Positions 25,135-33,234 of a DNA stretch of 64,000 nucleotides are shown one piece after another (positions within the stretch are counted from its first letter, which is position 1; each line of letters opens with the position of its first letter). This DNA comes from Paenibacillus durus (GTDB taxonomy: Bacteria > Bacillota > Bacilli > Paenibacillales > Paenibacillaceae). Below the pieces are notes generated by a model that saw only the letters and a list, made by a program, of their open reading frames with translations, did not search any database and was not told the origin of the DNA. Where the stretch lies: positions 1,612,001 through 1,676,000 of the forward strand of contig NZ_CP009288.1 of the NCBI RefSeq assembly GCF_000756615.1, read 5' to 3'. The position numbers were made by a program, and so were the translations under genes.

Positions 25135-25593
25135 TTAAATGCCTGGCGGCAAGAAGCGCTTTTCCATCTCGTAGCACATACTCTGCGGCACATACCGGAT
25201 CACGATATAGTCCAGCTTCTCGTAAAAAGAGAGCCCGGCGGCATTTCCGATGTCTACAGCTACTTTGGATCGATGGCATCCGCGTGATAATGCAAACCGC
25301 TCCGCCCGGTCCATCAGCATATTTCCCCAGCGCTTTCGTTTCGCCGAAGCGGCGACGGCCAGCATGTCGATATAGAGCAAATCTCCGTGCAGCATAAAAT
25401 GGACAAATCCCAGCGGGTCGCTGTCATAATCGGTGGTAGCTACAAGCGTAACTCCCTGCCCGAGCCGGCGCGGGAGTTCTTTTTTGACCTGTTCCAGCAC
25501 TTTTGCGGGCAAATGGGACAAAGGCACAAGCTCGGTCTCAATTAACCGGTGAATAATCTGATCGTCCTGCTTTGGGCGGCGGTAACGGATCAC
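25135..25593 (-). CDS. GNAT-family N-acetyltransferase
   Basis: 152 residues with a GNAT core: V-T-L-V-A-T, G-F-V-H-F-M, DLLYIDMLAVAASAKRKRWG (the acetyl-CoA binding loop, here with less glycine than usual) and AAGLSFYEKLDY. The GTG at 25593 is preferred, 7 bases after GGAAGGGGG; an upstream GTG at 25611 has no site. The substrate is unknown. It is a single gene convergent with the Gly/Tyr-rich gene, only 8 bases apart. Confidence 0.83.
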   Translation of the reverse strand: MIRYRRPKQDDQIIHRLIETELVPLSHLPAKVLEQVKKELPRRLGQGVTLVATTDYDSDPLGFVHFMLHGDLLYIDMLAVAASAKRKRWGNMLMDRAERFALSRGCHRSKVAVDIGNAAGLSFYEKLDYIVIRYVPQSMCYEMEKRFLPPGI

Positions 25594-25713
25594 GGTGCAT
25601 CCCCCTTCCACACTTTGTCGTACATCATATGATTGGCGGGGGGCTGGGTGTTCCGCCCAGAATAAAAGAAGGACAAGACGGAGACTTTAAAATAAGGACT
25701 TTAAAATAAGGGA

Positions 25714-25742
25714 TTGACTAACCGTGTAAGGAATCATATAAT
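25714..25742 (+). promoter_or_regulatory. Promoter of the ilv-leu operon
   Basis: TTGACT (25714-25719) and a perfect TATAAT (25737-25742) are 17 bases apart. A 14-base direct repeat (GACTTTAAAATAAG, twice) lies directly upstream at 25682-25710 and may be an UP-like element or regulator site. Confidence 0.88.
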
Positions 25743-25748
25743 GTGTCT

Positions 25749-26107
25749 AAACATTTGACTATAGTCAACGGCAATGAAGAGGACGAAGTTTTAAGGGCTC
25801 TTTTGACCAGAGAGCGGGTGGAACTGCTGAAACCACCGCCAAAACCCCTTATATACGAGCTCACCTCGGAGCTGTTTCCCTGAAAGGTCCGCCAGCTTGA
25901 TCCGGTGGAATTATTAGGGGAAATCGTGTGGTCCGCGTTACGGACTTTAGGTTGCAAAGATCGGCTTTTGCCTACATCGATGGGTTTTTGCATACCTACC
26001 AAGGCATTGCATCGCGAGATGCTCTGTAAATATGGGTGGTACCACGGAAGAACAGCCTTTCGTCCCTCACGCGCTAATTCGGCGCAGGGGTGATGAAAGG
26101 CTTTTTT
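25749..26107 (+). ncRNA. T-box riboswitch (probably tRNA-Leu) ahead of ilvB
   Basis: A 359-base leader ends in the T-box core GGGTGGTACCACGG (26033-26046) and a terminator (AGCCTTTC ... GAAAGGCTTTTTT, about 26054-26107). The Stem I apical hairpin GGTGG...CCACC is at about 25818-25838. After it, GAGCTCACCTCGGAGCTG at about 25857-25874 looks like the 3' side of the specifier loop; the codon CTC at 25860-25862, followed by A, would read leucine. TGGT in the antiterminator bulge pairs with an acceptor end ACCA, which fits tRNA-Leu. In Bacillus the ilv-leu T-box also uses a leucine codon. Uncharged tRNA would prevent termination. Confidence 0.88.
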
Positions 26108-26194
26108 GTTTTGTTTAAAGCCGGCTGAAATGGAGAAACAAAGGCGATCGTCGTTTGCATAGGAAAGTTGATATTTTGTAAGGAGGATGACTGA

Positions 26195-27937
26195 ATGATG
26201 ACGCAAATACCGGAAATGCGGTCGACAGAGGAGTTACGGGAGAAGTGGAAGACGCCGGAAGTGATTACCGGTTCGGAGATTCTGCTGCGCAGCCTGGTGC
26301 TGGAGGGCGTGGATACCGTGTTCGGATATCCCGGAGGAGCCGTTCTATACATCTATGACGCATTGTATGGATTCAATGATTTCAAGCATGTGCTGACCCG
26401 TCATGAGCAGGGGGCGATTCATGCGGCGGACGGATATGCAAGAGCAAGCGGTAAGACTGGCGTCTGTATCGCGACTTCCGGCCCCGGGGCGACCAATCTG
26501 GTCACCGGTATCGCTACAGCCTATATGGATTCTGTCCCGCTGGTTGTCATCACAGGCAACGTATTCTCCAGCCTGATCGGTACGGATGCTTTCCAGGAAG
26601 CGGACATTACCGGCATCACGATGCCGATTACCAAGCACAGCTATTTGGTACGTAATGTGGAGGATCTGCCCAGAATCATTCATGAAGCTTTCCATATTGC
26701 ATCGACGGGCCGCAAAGGGCCGGTACTTATCGATATTCCCAAGGATGTATCCGCGGCGAAGACGCTGTTCACCCCTGTAACGAGCGTGAATCTTCGGGGC
26801 TATAATCCACGCACCGTTCCGAATAAGCTTCAGCTCGACAAGCTGGTACGCGCGATTTCGGAGGCCGAGCGGCCGATCATCATTGCCGGCGGCGGGGTTA
26901 TCTATTCCGGCGCGCATGAAGCGATGTGCGAATTCGTGAAGCGGACGGAAATCCCAATCACGACAACACTGCTGGGACTGGGAGCATTCCCGAGCGGCGA
27001 TGATTTGTGGATGGGAATGCCAGGCATGCACGGTACGTATACGGCGAATAACGCCATCCAGCAGTGCGATCTGTTGATTAATATCGGAGCGAGGTTCGAC
27101 GACCGTGTGACAGGCAAGCTTGATGGCTTCGCGCCAAAAGCCAAGATCGTTCATATCGACATCGACCCTGCCGAAATCGGCAAGAACATATCGCCTGACA
27201 TTCCGATTGTTGGAGATGTTAAGACGGTGCTGGAGATGCTGAATCCCGAAGTTGAACGGACTTCGAACGCCGATGCTTGGAGAGCGCAGATTGCTCAGTG
27301 GAAGCAGGATAAGCCCCTTAGTTATACTGACTCCGATTACGAGCTGAAGCCGCAGTGGGTTATCGAACTGATCAATGATACGACACAGGGCGAGGCGATT
27401 GTGACGACGGACGTCGGTCAGCACCAAATGTGGGCGGCGCAGTATTACAAGTTCAATCATCCGCGTTCTTGGGTGACTTCCGGCGGTCTTGGAACGATGG
27501 GCTTCGGTTTCCCTTCGGCAATCGGTGCGCAGATGGCCTACCCTGAACGGCTGGTGGTCTCGATCAACGGCGACGGCGGTATGCAGATGTGTTCCCAAGA
27601 GCTGGCAATATGCGCTATCCATAACATTCCGGTCAAGATCGTCGTGCTCAATAACGAGGTGCTCGGCATGGTGCGGCAGTGGCAGAATCTCATCTACGAG
27701 AAACGTTACAGCTATACGGATCTGGCCGGCAGCCCGAACTTTGTGAAACTGGCGGAAGCTTACGGTGTAAAAGGAATCCTGGCGACAACGAAAGAAGAAG
27801 CAAGGGCAGCATGGCAGGAAGCTCTGGAAACGCCGGGACCGGTGTTGGTGGAATTCCGCGTTTCCAAGGACGAGAATGTCTACCCGATGGTAACCCAGGG
27901 CTCGACGATTGATCAAATGCTGATGGGGGATGAATAA
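26195..27937 (+). CDS. ilvB: Acetolactate synthase, large subunit
   Basis: Thiamine diphosphate enzyme that makes acetolactate or acetohydroxybutyrate, the first committed step to valine, leucine and isoleucine. 580 residues, with the N-terminal FGYPGGAVLYIYDALY and HEQGAIHAADGYARASGK, the FAD region and the C-terminal ThDP motif GDGGMQMCSQELA followed by NNEVLGMVRQWQ. The length is standard. AAGGAGG lies ahead of two adjacent ATG codons. The gene is the first in an operon with ilvN, ilvC and leuA and is controlled by the T-box leader. Confidence 0.97.
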   Translation: MMTQIPEMRSTEELREKWKTPEVITGSEILLRSLVLEGVDTVFGYPGGAVLYIYDALYGFNDFKHVLTRHEQGAIHAADGYARASGKTGVCIATSGPGATNLVTGIATAYMDSVPLVVITGNVFSSLIGTDAFQEADITGITMPITKHSYLVRNVEDLPRIIHEAFHIASTGRKGPVLIDIPKDVSAAKTLFTPVTSVNLRGYNPRTVPNKLQLDKLVRAISEAERPIIIAGGGVIYSGAHEAMCEFVKRTEIPITTTLLGLGAFPSGDDLWMGMPGMHGTYTANNAIQQCDLLINIGARFDDRVTGKLDGFAPKAKIVHIDIDPAEIGKNISPDIPIVGDVKTVLEMLNPEVERTSNADAWRAQIAQWKQDKPLSYTDSDYELKPQWVIELINDTTQGEAIVTTDVGQHQMWAAQYYKFNHPRSWVTSGGLGTMGFGFPSAIGAQMAYPERLVVSINGDGGMQMCSQELAICAIHNIPVKIVVLNNEVLGMVRQWQNLIYEKRYSYTDLAGSPNFVKLAEAYGVKGILATTKEEARAAWQEALETPGPVLVEFRVSKDENVYPMVTQGSTIDQMLMGDE

Positions 27938-27939
27938 CG

Positions 27940-28425
27940 GTGGAAAGAAATACGATTTCCGTGCTGGTGAACGATCAGCCTGGTGTGCTCCAACGGGTGT
28001 CGGGGCTGTTCGGACGGCGCGGGTTTAATATTGAGAGCATTACCGTTGGTCAATCCGAGGAGGCGGGATTGTCCAGAATGGTCATCGTCACTTTGGGAGA
28101 TGATGACCAGCTGGAGCAGATTGAGAAGCAGCTCTATAAGCTGATCGACGTCATCAAGGTGGTTGACCTTAGTGCAAAGCCCATGGTTGCCCGCGAGCTG
28201 GCGCTGATTAAGGTCAAGGCCGAGCCTTCCGAGCGGCCGGAGATTATGGGCGTGGTCGAAACGTTCCGCGCCTCCGTTGTCGACATCGGCAGCACGAGCA
28301 TGCTAGTGCAGGTCGTTGGGGATACGCAGAAGATCGATGCGATGATCGAACTGCTGAAGCCTTACGGCATCAGAGAGCTGTCCCGGACCGGCGTAACGGC
28401 AATGATCCGCGGAAATGTGCAATAG
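27940..28425 (+). CDS. ilvN: Acetolactate synthase, small regulatory subunit
   Basis: 161 residues with an N-terminal ACT domain (ISVLVNDQPGVLQRVSGLF, RRGFNIESITVG) that binds valine for feedback control of IlvB, and a C-terminal subunit-activation domain. The GTG start lies 2 bases after the ilvB stop, with GGGGGATG inside ilvB as ribosome site, so the subunits are translationally linked. Confidence 0.96.
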   Translation: MERNTISVLVNDQPGVLQRVSGLFGRRGFNIESITVGQSEEAGLSRMVIVTLGDDDQLEQIEKQLYKLIDVIKVVDLSAKPMVARELALIKVKAEPSERPEIMGVVETFRASVVDIGSTSMLVQVVGDTQKIDAMIELLKPYGIRELSRTGVTAMIRGNVQ

Positions 28426-28448
28426 GTATATTTTACAGCTTTAGCGAA

Positions 28449-28476
28449 TTGCTGCTTTTTTGCAGTACAATATAAT
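28449..28476 (+). promoter_or_regulatory. Possible internal promoter ahead of ilvC
   Basis: TTGCTG (28449-28454) and TATAAT (28471-28476) are 16 bases apart in the ilvN-ilvC gap. It could give extra ilvC-leuA transcription independent of the T-box; only sequence match supports this. Confidence 0.4.
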
Positions 28477-28493
28477 AACGAACGGCATGCCCG

Positions 28494-28561
28494 CTAAAGA
28501 GCGGGAGCTTGAGGGAAAGCGCAACATGTACAGCCCTTCTCCTGAAGCACCCGCTCTTTAG
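28494..28561 (+). other. Long-range intercistronic hairpin, ilvN-ilvC gap
   Basis: CTAAAGAGCGGG (28494-28505) and CCCGCTCTTTAG (28550-28561) are perfect 12-base complements around a 44-base loop. There is no T run, and the ilvC ribosome site follows 16 bases later. Processing or stabilisation of the downstream mRNA is a reasonable inference, as internal processing is known for the Bacillus ilv-leu transcript. Confidence 0.55.
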
Positions 28562-28592
28562 ATGGGTTCCAAATTAAAGGAGGATTTTAACA

Positions 28593-29585
28593 ATGGCAGT
28601 AACAACGTACTATGAGCAGGATGGAGATTTGAGCGTATTAAAAGGTAAAACAATCGCGGTTATCGGTTATGGCAGCCAGGGACATGCCCAGGCGCAGAAC
28701 CTGCGTGACAGCGGACTTCAAGTCATCATCGGCCTGCGCGAAGGCAAATCGTTCCAAACCGCGAAGAATGACGGTTTCGAAGTGCTGCCGGTCTCCGAAG
28801 CGGTATCCCGTGCGGACGTAGTGCAAATCCTGATGCCTGACGAAACCCAGGCTGCCGTTTATAAGAACGAGATCGAGCCAAACCTGAAACAAGGCGCGGC
28901 GCTTATGTTCTCCCACGGCTTCAACGTTCATTTTGGACAAATCGTAGCTCCGAAAGATTCGGATGTGCTGCTGGTTGCGCCTAAATCCCCAGGACATATG
29001 GTTCGCCGCACTTATGAAGAAGGCTTTGGCGTTCCCGGCTTGATCGCGATCGAGCAGGATGCGACTGGCAACGCGAAAGCGATCGGACTTGCTTATGCCA
29101 AAGGTATCGGCTGTACCCGTGCAGGGGTAATCGAAACCTCCTTCCGCGAAGAGACGGAAACCGATTTGTTCGGTGAACAAGCTGTACTGTGCGGCGGCGT
29201 TACGGCTCTGATCAAAGCTGGCTTTGAAACGCTGGTTGAAGCCGGCTATGCTCCGGAAATGGCTTACTTTGAGTGCTTGCACGAGATGAAGCTGATCGTT
29301 GACCTCATCTATGAAGGAGGTATGGCAACGATGCGCGATTCCATCAGTAACACGGCGGAATACGGCGACTATGTAACTGGCCCGCGCGTTGTAACCGACG
29401 AAACGAAGAAAGCGATGAAGGCTGTGCTCAGCGATATCCAGCAGGGTAAATTCGCTCGCGATTTCATTCTCGAGAACCAATCGGGCCGTGCTTTCCTGAC
29501 CGCTACACGCCGCAACGAAGCTGCTCATCCGATCGAGGTTGTCGGCGGACAACTGCGCGAAATGATGGCTTGGATCAAGAAATAA
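28593..29585 (+). CDS. ilvC: Ketol-acid reductoisomerase (NADP+)
   Basis: 330 residues, class I. The Rossmann motif GYGSQGHAQAQNLRDSG is at about residue 25, with the downstream RxxxS-type cofactor selector; P-K-S-P-G-H and the C-terminal Mg-binding DLFGEQAVLCGG and E-x-x-x-E residues (YFECLHEMK) are present. It converts acetolactate to dihydroxyisovalerate. AAAGGAGG precedes the ATG. Codon choice is smoother and more biased than in neighbours, typical of a highly expressed gene. Confidence 0.97.
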   Translation: MAVTTYYEQDGDLSVLKGKTIAVIGYGSQGHAQAQNLRDSGLQVIIGLREGKSFQTAKNDGFEVLPVSEAVSRADVVQILMPDETQAAVYKNEIEPNLKQGAALMFSHGFNVHFGQIVAPKDSDVLLVAPKSPGHMVRRTYEEGFGVPGLIAIEQDATGNAKAIGLAYAKGIGCTRAGVIETSFREETETDLFGEQAVLCGGVTALIKAGFETLVEAGYAPEMAYFECLHEMKLIVDLIYEGGMATMRDSISNTAEYGDYVTGPRVVTDETKKAMKAVLSDIQQGKFARDFILENQSGRAFLTATRRNEAAHPIEVVGGQLREMMAWIKK

Positions 29586-29707
29586 GATTGGCATAATCAG
29601 CATCAGTGTAAGGATACACATATAAACGTAAGTCTTCAGGTGCGGCTCCGCTTTTACGCGGGCCGCATTTGGAGCGTTTGACGATTACTTTAAAGGAGGT
29701 ACCCGGC

Positions 29708-31249
29708 ATGCGAAAAATTTATGTTTTCGATACAACACTGCGTGACGGAGAACAGTCCCCCGGCGTGAATCTGAATACCCAGGAGAAGCTGGAGATCGCC
29801 TATCAGTTGGAAAAGCTGGGGATTGACCGTATGGAGGCGGGATTTCCCGCAGCATCGCCGGGAGATTTGGCCGCAGTCAACGCAGTTGCCAGAGCGGTAA
29901 AGAATGTTACGGTCATCGGCCTTTCCAGATCCCGCGAAAGCGATATCGATGCCGTCAAGGAGGCGCTGCAGGGCGCGCAGGATCCTTGTATTCATCTCTT
30001 TCTCGCGACTTCCCTGATTCACCGTCAGCATAAGCTGCGGATGGATAAGGGGCAGGTTCTGGAGACGGCGCAGGCGGCCATCCGCTATGCGAAGAAGTAT
30101 TTCTCCAAGCTGGAATTTTCGCTTGAGGATGCAGGACGAACCGAGCTCGATTTCATGGCCGAGGTCGTCGGCATGGCGGTTCGCGAAGGCGCGAGTGTCG
30201 TCAATATTCCGGACACGGTCGGATATTTGAATCCGTCGGAGTATGGCGCAATCTTCAAATATTTAAAAGAAAATGTTCCGGACATCGACCGCGTTCAGCT
30301 TAGCGCGCATTGCCATAATGATCTGGGAATGGCCACGGCGAACACGCTGGCGGCCATCCTGAATGGCGCGGATCAAATTGAGGGCACAATCAATGGCATC
30401 GGTGAACGCGCGGGCAACACGGCGATTGAAGAGATCGCGATGGCGCTTGAGACGCGCAGCGATTTCTTTGGGGCGAAGACGTCGCTTGTGCTGTCCGAGA
30501 TTTCGCGTACCAGCCGCCTGGTCAGCAAATTGACCGGCATGGTCGTGCCGGGGAACAAGGCGATCGTTGGCGCGAACGCTTTTGCCCATGAATCGGGTAT
30601 TCATCAGGACGGCATGCTCAAGGAGAAGACAACGTACGAGATTATGACGCCGGAAACGATTGGCCTGAAAGAGAGCAAGCTGGTGCTCGGCAAGCATTCC
30701 GGCCGCCATGCTTTCCGGGATAAGCTGACCGATTTGGGCTATGATCTGCCTGAAGACGTGCTGAATTCGGCGTTCTCCAGATTCAAGGATTTGGCCGACA
30801 AGAAGAAGGAAGTATCCGACGAGGATATTTTGGCGCTGATGGAGGAGCGGCTGGGCATTACGCCGGAGGTTTACAGTCTGCGCACTCTGTACGTCACTTA
30901 CGGCAATGAAGCGACGCCGACCGCGAAGCTGATTCTGAACGGCCCGCCGGAGGAGCCGATCGTTGCAGTAGCCGAGGGGAACGGCTCGGTGGATGCGATA
31001 TATAACGCCATCGACCAGGCAACTGGCGAGGAAGTCAAGCTGGACGATTATTCCATCAAATCTGTCACTCAAGGCAAGGACGCCCAGGGCGAGGTGCATG
31101 TCATTTTGTCACAGGGCATTGTTGCTGCGGCGGGAAGAGGACTTAGCACGGACATTCTGGAGGCCAGCGCCCGGGCTTATCTTGATGCGCTCAACAAGCT
31201 GATTGAGAAGCGCAAGACGTTTACGAAGCGCGAGGACGCTCATTTATAG
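29708..31249 (+). CDS. leuA: 2-isopropylmalate synthase
   Basis: First enzyme of the leucine branch, condensing acetyl-CoA with 2-ketoisovalerate. The 513-residue protein has the HMGL-like barrel motifs (FDTTLRDGEQSPGVNL, the later LSAHCHNDLGMATANTLAA and NGIGERAGN) and a C-terminal LeuA allosteric domain that binds leucine. The start at 29708 follows AAAGGAGG by 8 bases; an in-frame TTG at 29669 lacks a site. It ends the ilvB-ilvN-ilvC-leuA unit. leuB is 4.5 kb away and leuCD is not in the window. Confidence 0.96.
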   Translation: MRKIYVFDTTLRDGEQSPGVNLNTQEKLEIAYQLEKLGIDRMEAGFPAASPGDLAAVNAVARAVKNVTVIGLSRSRESDIDAVKEALQGAQDPCIHLFLATSLIHRQHKLRMDKGQVLETAQAAIRYAKKYFSKLEFSLEDAGRTELDFMAEVVGMAVREGASVVNIPDTVGYLNPSEYGAIFKYLKENVPDIDRVQLSAHCHNDLGMATANTLAAILNGADQIEGTINGIGERAGNTAIEEIAMALETRSDFFGAKTSLVLSEISRTSRLVSKLTGMVVPGNKAIVGANAFAHESGIHQDGMLKEKTTYEIMTPETIGLKESKLVLGKHSGRHAFRDKLTDLGYDLPEDVLNSAFSRFKDLADKKKEVSDEDILALMEERLGITPEVYSLRTLYVTYGNEATPTAKLILNGPPEEPIVAVAEGNGSVDAIYNAIDQATGEEVKLDDYSIKSVTQGKDAQGEVHVILSQGIVAAAGRGLSTDILEASARAYLDALNKLIEKRKTFTKREDAHL

Positions 31250-31296
31250 AAAGCGGCGCTTGCAGCTTGTTTAGGAATGAGAACGGCGGTATATAG

Positions 31297-31339
31297 GGAC
31301 TGTTTCGGGGCGAATTCAGCTCAGGAGCAGTCCTTTTTT
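31297..31339 (+). terminator. Terminator of the ilv-leuA operon
   Basis: GGACTG (31297-31302) pairs with CAGTCC (31328-31333), followed by six T. It is about 50 bases after the leuA stop. Confidence 0.7.
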
Positions 31340-31395
31340 CGAAATATAAGAATTTATAAGCTCAGCGCTAATCAATTTGTCTTATATTTCTACGA

Positions 31396-31434
31396 GAAAC
31401 GGTACCGTCCCTGCAAGGACGGCGAAGCCGTTTC
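31396..31434 (+). other. Hairpin in the leader region of the sigma-factor operon
   Basis: The outer arms GAAACGG/CCGTTTC and inner arms CCGTCC/GGACGG form a two-part stem with a small internal loop. It sits between the ilv-leu terminator and the sigma-factor gene. The tail (TTCTTCTTG) is only weakly T-rich. I recognise no riboswitch class. The rest of 31340-31663 shows no gene with a ribosome site. Confidence 0.4.
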
Positions 31435-31663
31435 TTCTTGCGCGTACATACGGATATAAGCGGTTCCGAGATTCCTCACCCTATGGCAATATCGATCGGA
31501 TGACGATCTGACGCCGGGTACGGATGCTGTAAAATCGTAATATCGTTTGAGGCCGATTGTCGAAGTTTTTGTCCAAATTAGATTTATAATAGAAATCAAT
31601 GATTTTTGCAGGGGAGCGGAAGAGGCGAACGTCAAACGTAATGTAGAAGAGGAGGGGAGACAA

Positions 31664-32206
31664 CTGGAAGAGGCGGAATGGATATCGGCCGTACTGAACG
31701 GCGAGCGTCAGGCTTTTGCTCATTTGGTGACGCGCTATCAGGGCTTGGTATACCGGGTATGCATCAAAATAACGGGAGAATCCGAGTCGGCCAAAGATAT
31801 GGCCCAGGAAGTATTTATCAAGGCCTACAAGGCGCTTCCCTCCTTCCGGGGACAATCCTCATTTTCTACCTGGCTGTACCGGATTGCCTACCGTACTTGT
31901 CTGGACTGGAAAAGAGCCAATGACAGGGAGTGGAAGTATCGCAGCATGGCGGATTATACGGAGAATGACTATGTGACTTCACAGACGCCGGAACATGCCG
32001 CGCTCCGAAAGGAAGCTTCCGAAGAACTGGGAAGAAGTGTGAACAGTCTTGCCGAACCGTACCGGTCGGTCGTGCAGCTGTACTACTTTAACAGGCAATC
32101 CTATCAGGAAATAGCTGAAGCGAAAGGCGTATCGGTAAAAACGGTTGAATCACAGCTATACCGCGCCAGACAGATCATGCGAAGAAAAGGGGAGAGATGG
32201 GAATGA
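31664..32206 (+). CDS. ECF-type RNA polymerase sigma factor
   Basis: About 180 residues. Region 2 (AFAHLVTRYQGLVYRVC ... DMAQEVFIKAYKALPSFRG, then STWLYRIAYRTCLDWKR) and region 4 (LAEPYRSVVQLYYFNRQSYQEIAEAKG) are complete, in the SigW/SigM group. The start is not certain: no ATG or GTG fits. A CTG at 31664 lies 8 bases after AGGAGG and begins LEEAEWI, which matches how relatives start; the in-frame TTG at 31547 has no ribosome site. The stop overlaps the anti-sigma start (ATGA), so both are made together. Membrane or envelope stress is the usual signal; the signal here is unknown. Confidence 0.9.
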   Translation: MEEAEWISAVLNGERQAFAHLVTRYQGLVYRVCIKITGESESAKDMAQEVFIKAYKALPSFRGQSSFSTWLYRIAYRTCLDWKRANDREWKYRSMADYTENDYVTSQTPEHAALRKEASEELGRSVNSLAEPYRSVVQLYYFNRQSYQEIAEAKGVSVKTVESQLYRARQIMRRKGERWE

Positions 32207-32652
32207 AATGCAATGTAGTGATGGAATGGCTTCCCCATTATATCGAAGGTCTGCTGGCTCCCGAAGCGGAGCGGGAAATGACGCAGCATATCGCGGCGTG
32301 CCAAGGCTGCGCGCGGTGGCTGGAGGAAGCAAAGGCGATGGAAGAGATTTGGAAGGGAGCGGACGACGCTCCGGACTTTCAGCTCTCCGATATCCCCGAT
32401 CTCGTCCCGCAGGTGATGGCGGAAATCGAACGGCTGGAATCTGCGCGGCAGTCGGATGGTGCGGGACCTGCAGCTTCAAGGCGGCGCTCAGCGCGCCGGA
32501 CCTCATGGGTTCACTACGGGCTCGCGGCCTGTCTGACCTTTGTGCTGCTTCAATATGGTGTATTTGAGCAGTTGGGCTACGGACTGACGCAAATCAATGG
32601 CCAAATGTCGAACTCGGTCACGGCGCTGTTCGGCAACCAGGGGAACCGCTAG
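32203..32652 (+). CDS. Anti-sigma factor with zinc-binding domain, membrane anchored
   Basis: 149 residues. The N-terminal zinc anti-sigma (ZAS) motif is present: H-I-A-A-C-Q-G-C (H-x3-C-x2-C) around residue 29, plus an early Cys at residue 3. The middle is a linker. A single hydrophobic helix (YGLAACLTFVLLQYGVF) near residue 105 anchors the protein with a short outside tail. ATG 32203 overlaps the sigma stop as ATGA and follows AGGGGAG by 8 bases; ATG 32197 touches that site. It should hold the sigma factor inactive until a membrane signal. Confidence 0.87.
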   Translation: MKCNVVMEWLPHYIEGLLAPEAEREMTQHIAACQGCARWLEEAKAMEEIWKGADDAPDFQLSDIPDLVPQVMAEIERLESARQSDGAGPAASRRRSARRTSWVHYGLAACLTFVLLQYGVFEQLGYGLTQINGQMSNSVTALFGNQGNR

Positions 32653-32721
32653 AGCCGAAGCGATAGATAAATAGGCTGGACAATGCCAATGTCGGCAAAC
32701 ACAGGATCAGGAGGATATTAC

Positions 32722-33222
32722 ATGATAAAAAAGAAACGCTGGCTCACTTTTATGCTGGCCATGGTTCCGGGACTCGGACATTTGTATCTGGGCTTCAAAA
32801 AACAGGGAATGCAGTTTATGATCGGCGCGTTTGTCTGCATCGTCTTTATTCCTTCCATGCCGACGGTATTCCCGTTCGCGCTGGCCGCGCTATGGTTCTA
32901 TCAATTATTCGACGCTCTGCAAAAGGCAACATGGAACAAGCTCGCCTTTTCAGAGCACGAACGGCTGATGTATGGCCCGGAAGGTCTTGGCTCGCCCTGG
33001 CCGCCGTTTGTCATGCCCCCGATGCCCGATTACCCGCAGGATGACGTCAGTCCGGCATGGATGGGAGGCGCCTGCATCATAGCAGGGGTTCTCCTGCTGC
33101 TGATTACGGTATTCCCGGGACTGTGGTATTTGCTGACCGAACTCAATATCGGTACTATTTTGCTGTCGCTGGGCCTGATTGGTTACGGGCTGCATATGCT
33201 TAGAAAGAACACAAAAGCATAA
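32722..33222 (+). CDS. Small polytopic membrane protein in the sigma operon
   Basis: 166 residues with two hydrophobic segments at the N terminus (MLAMVPGLGHLYLG, a TM2-like glycine motif, then FMIGAFVCIVFIPS) and two near the C terminus. A proline-rich loop (WPPFVMPPMPDYPQ) lies between. AGGAGG precedes the ATG at 32722. It lies 70 bases after the anti-sigma gene and 12 bases before the next gene, so it probably shares their transcript. No named family is assigned beyond a resemblance to TM2/DUF5668-type proteins; a role in the envelope response is inferred from position. Confidence 0.7.
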   Translation: MIKKKRWLTFMLAMVPGLGHLYLGFKKQGMQFMIGAFVCIVFIPSMPTVFPFALAALWFYQLFDALQKATWNKLAFSEHERLMYGPEGLGSPWPPFVMPPMPDYPQDDVSPAWMGGACIIAGVLLLLITVFPGLWYLLTELNIGTILLSLGLIGYGLHMLRKNTKA

Positions 33223-33234
33223 GAACGGAGAATC

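Noticed and set aside
26345..27916. Long minus-strand frame opposite ilvB
   Set aside because: Antisense shadow of a certain gene, no start signal and no recognisable domain.
31396..31434. Cyclic di-GMP (GEMM) riboswitch before the sigma gene
   Set aside because: The GGACGGCGAAGCC text is only superficially similar; the GGCAAACC and receptor elements are absent.
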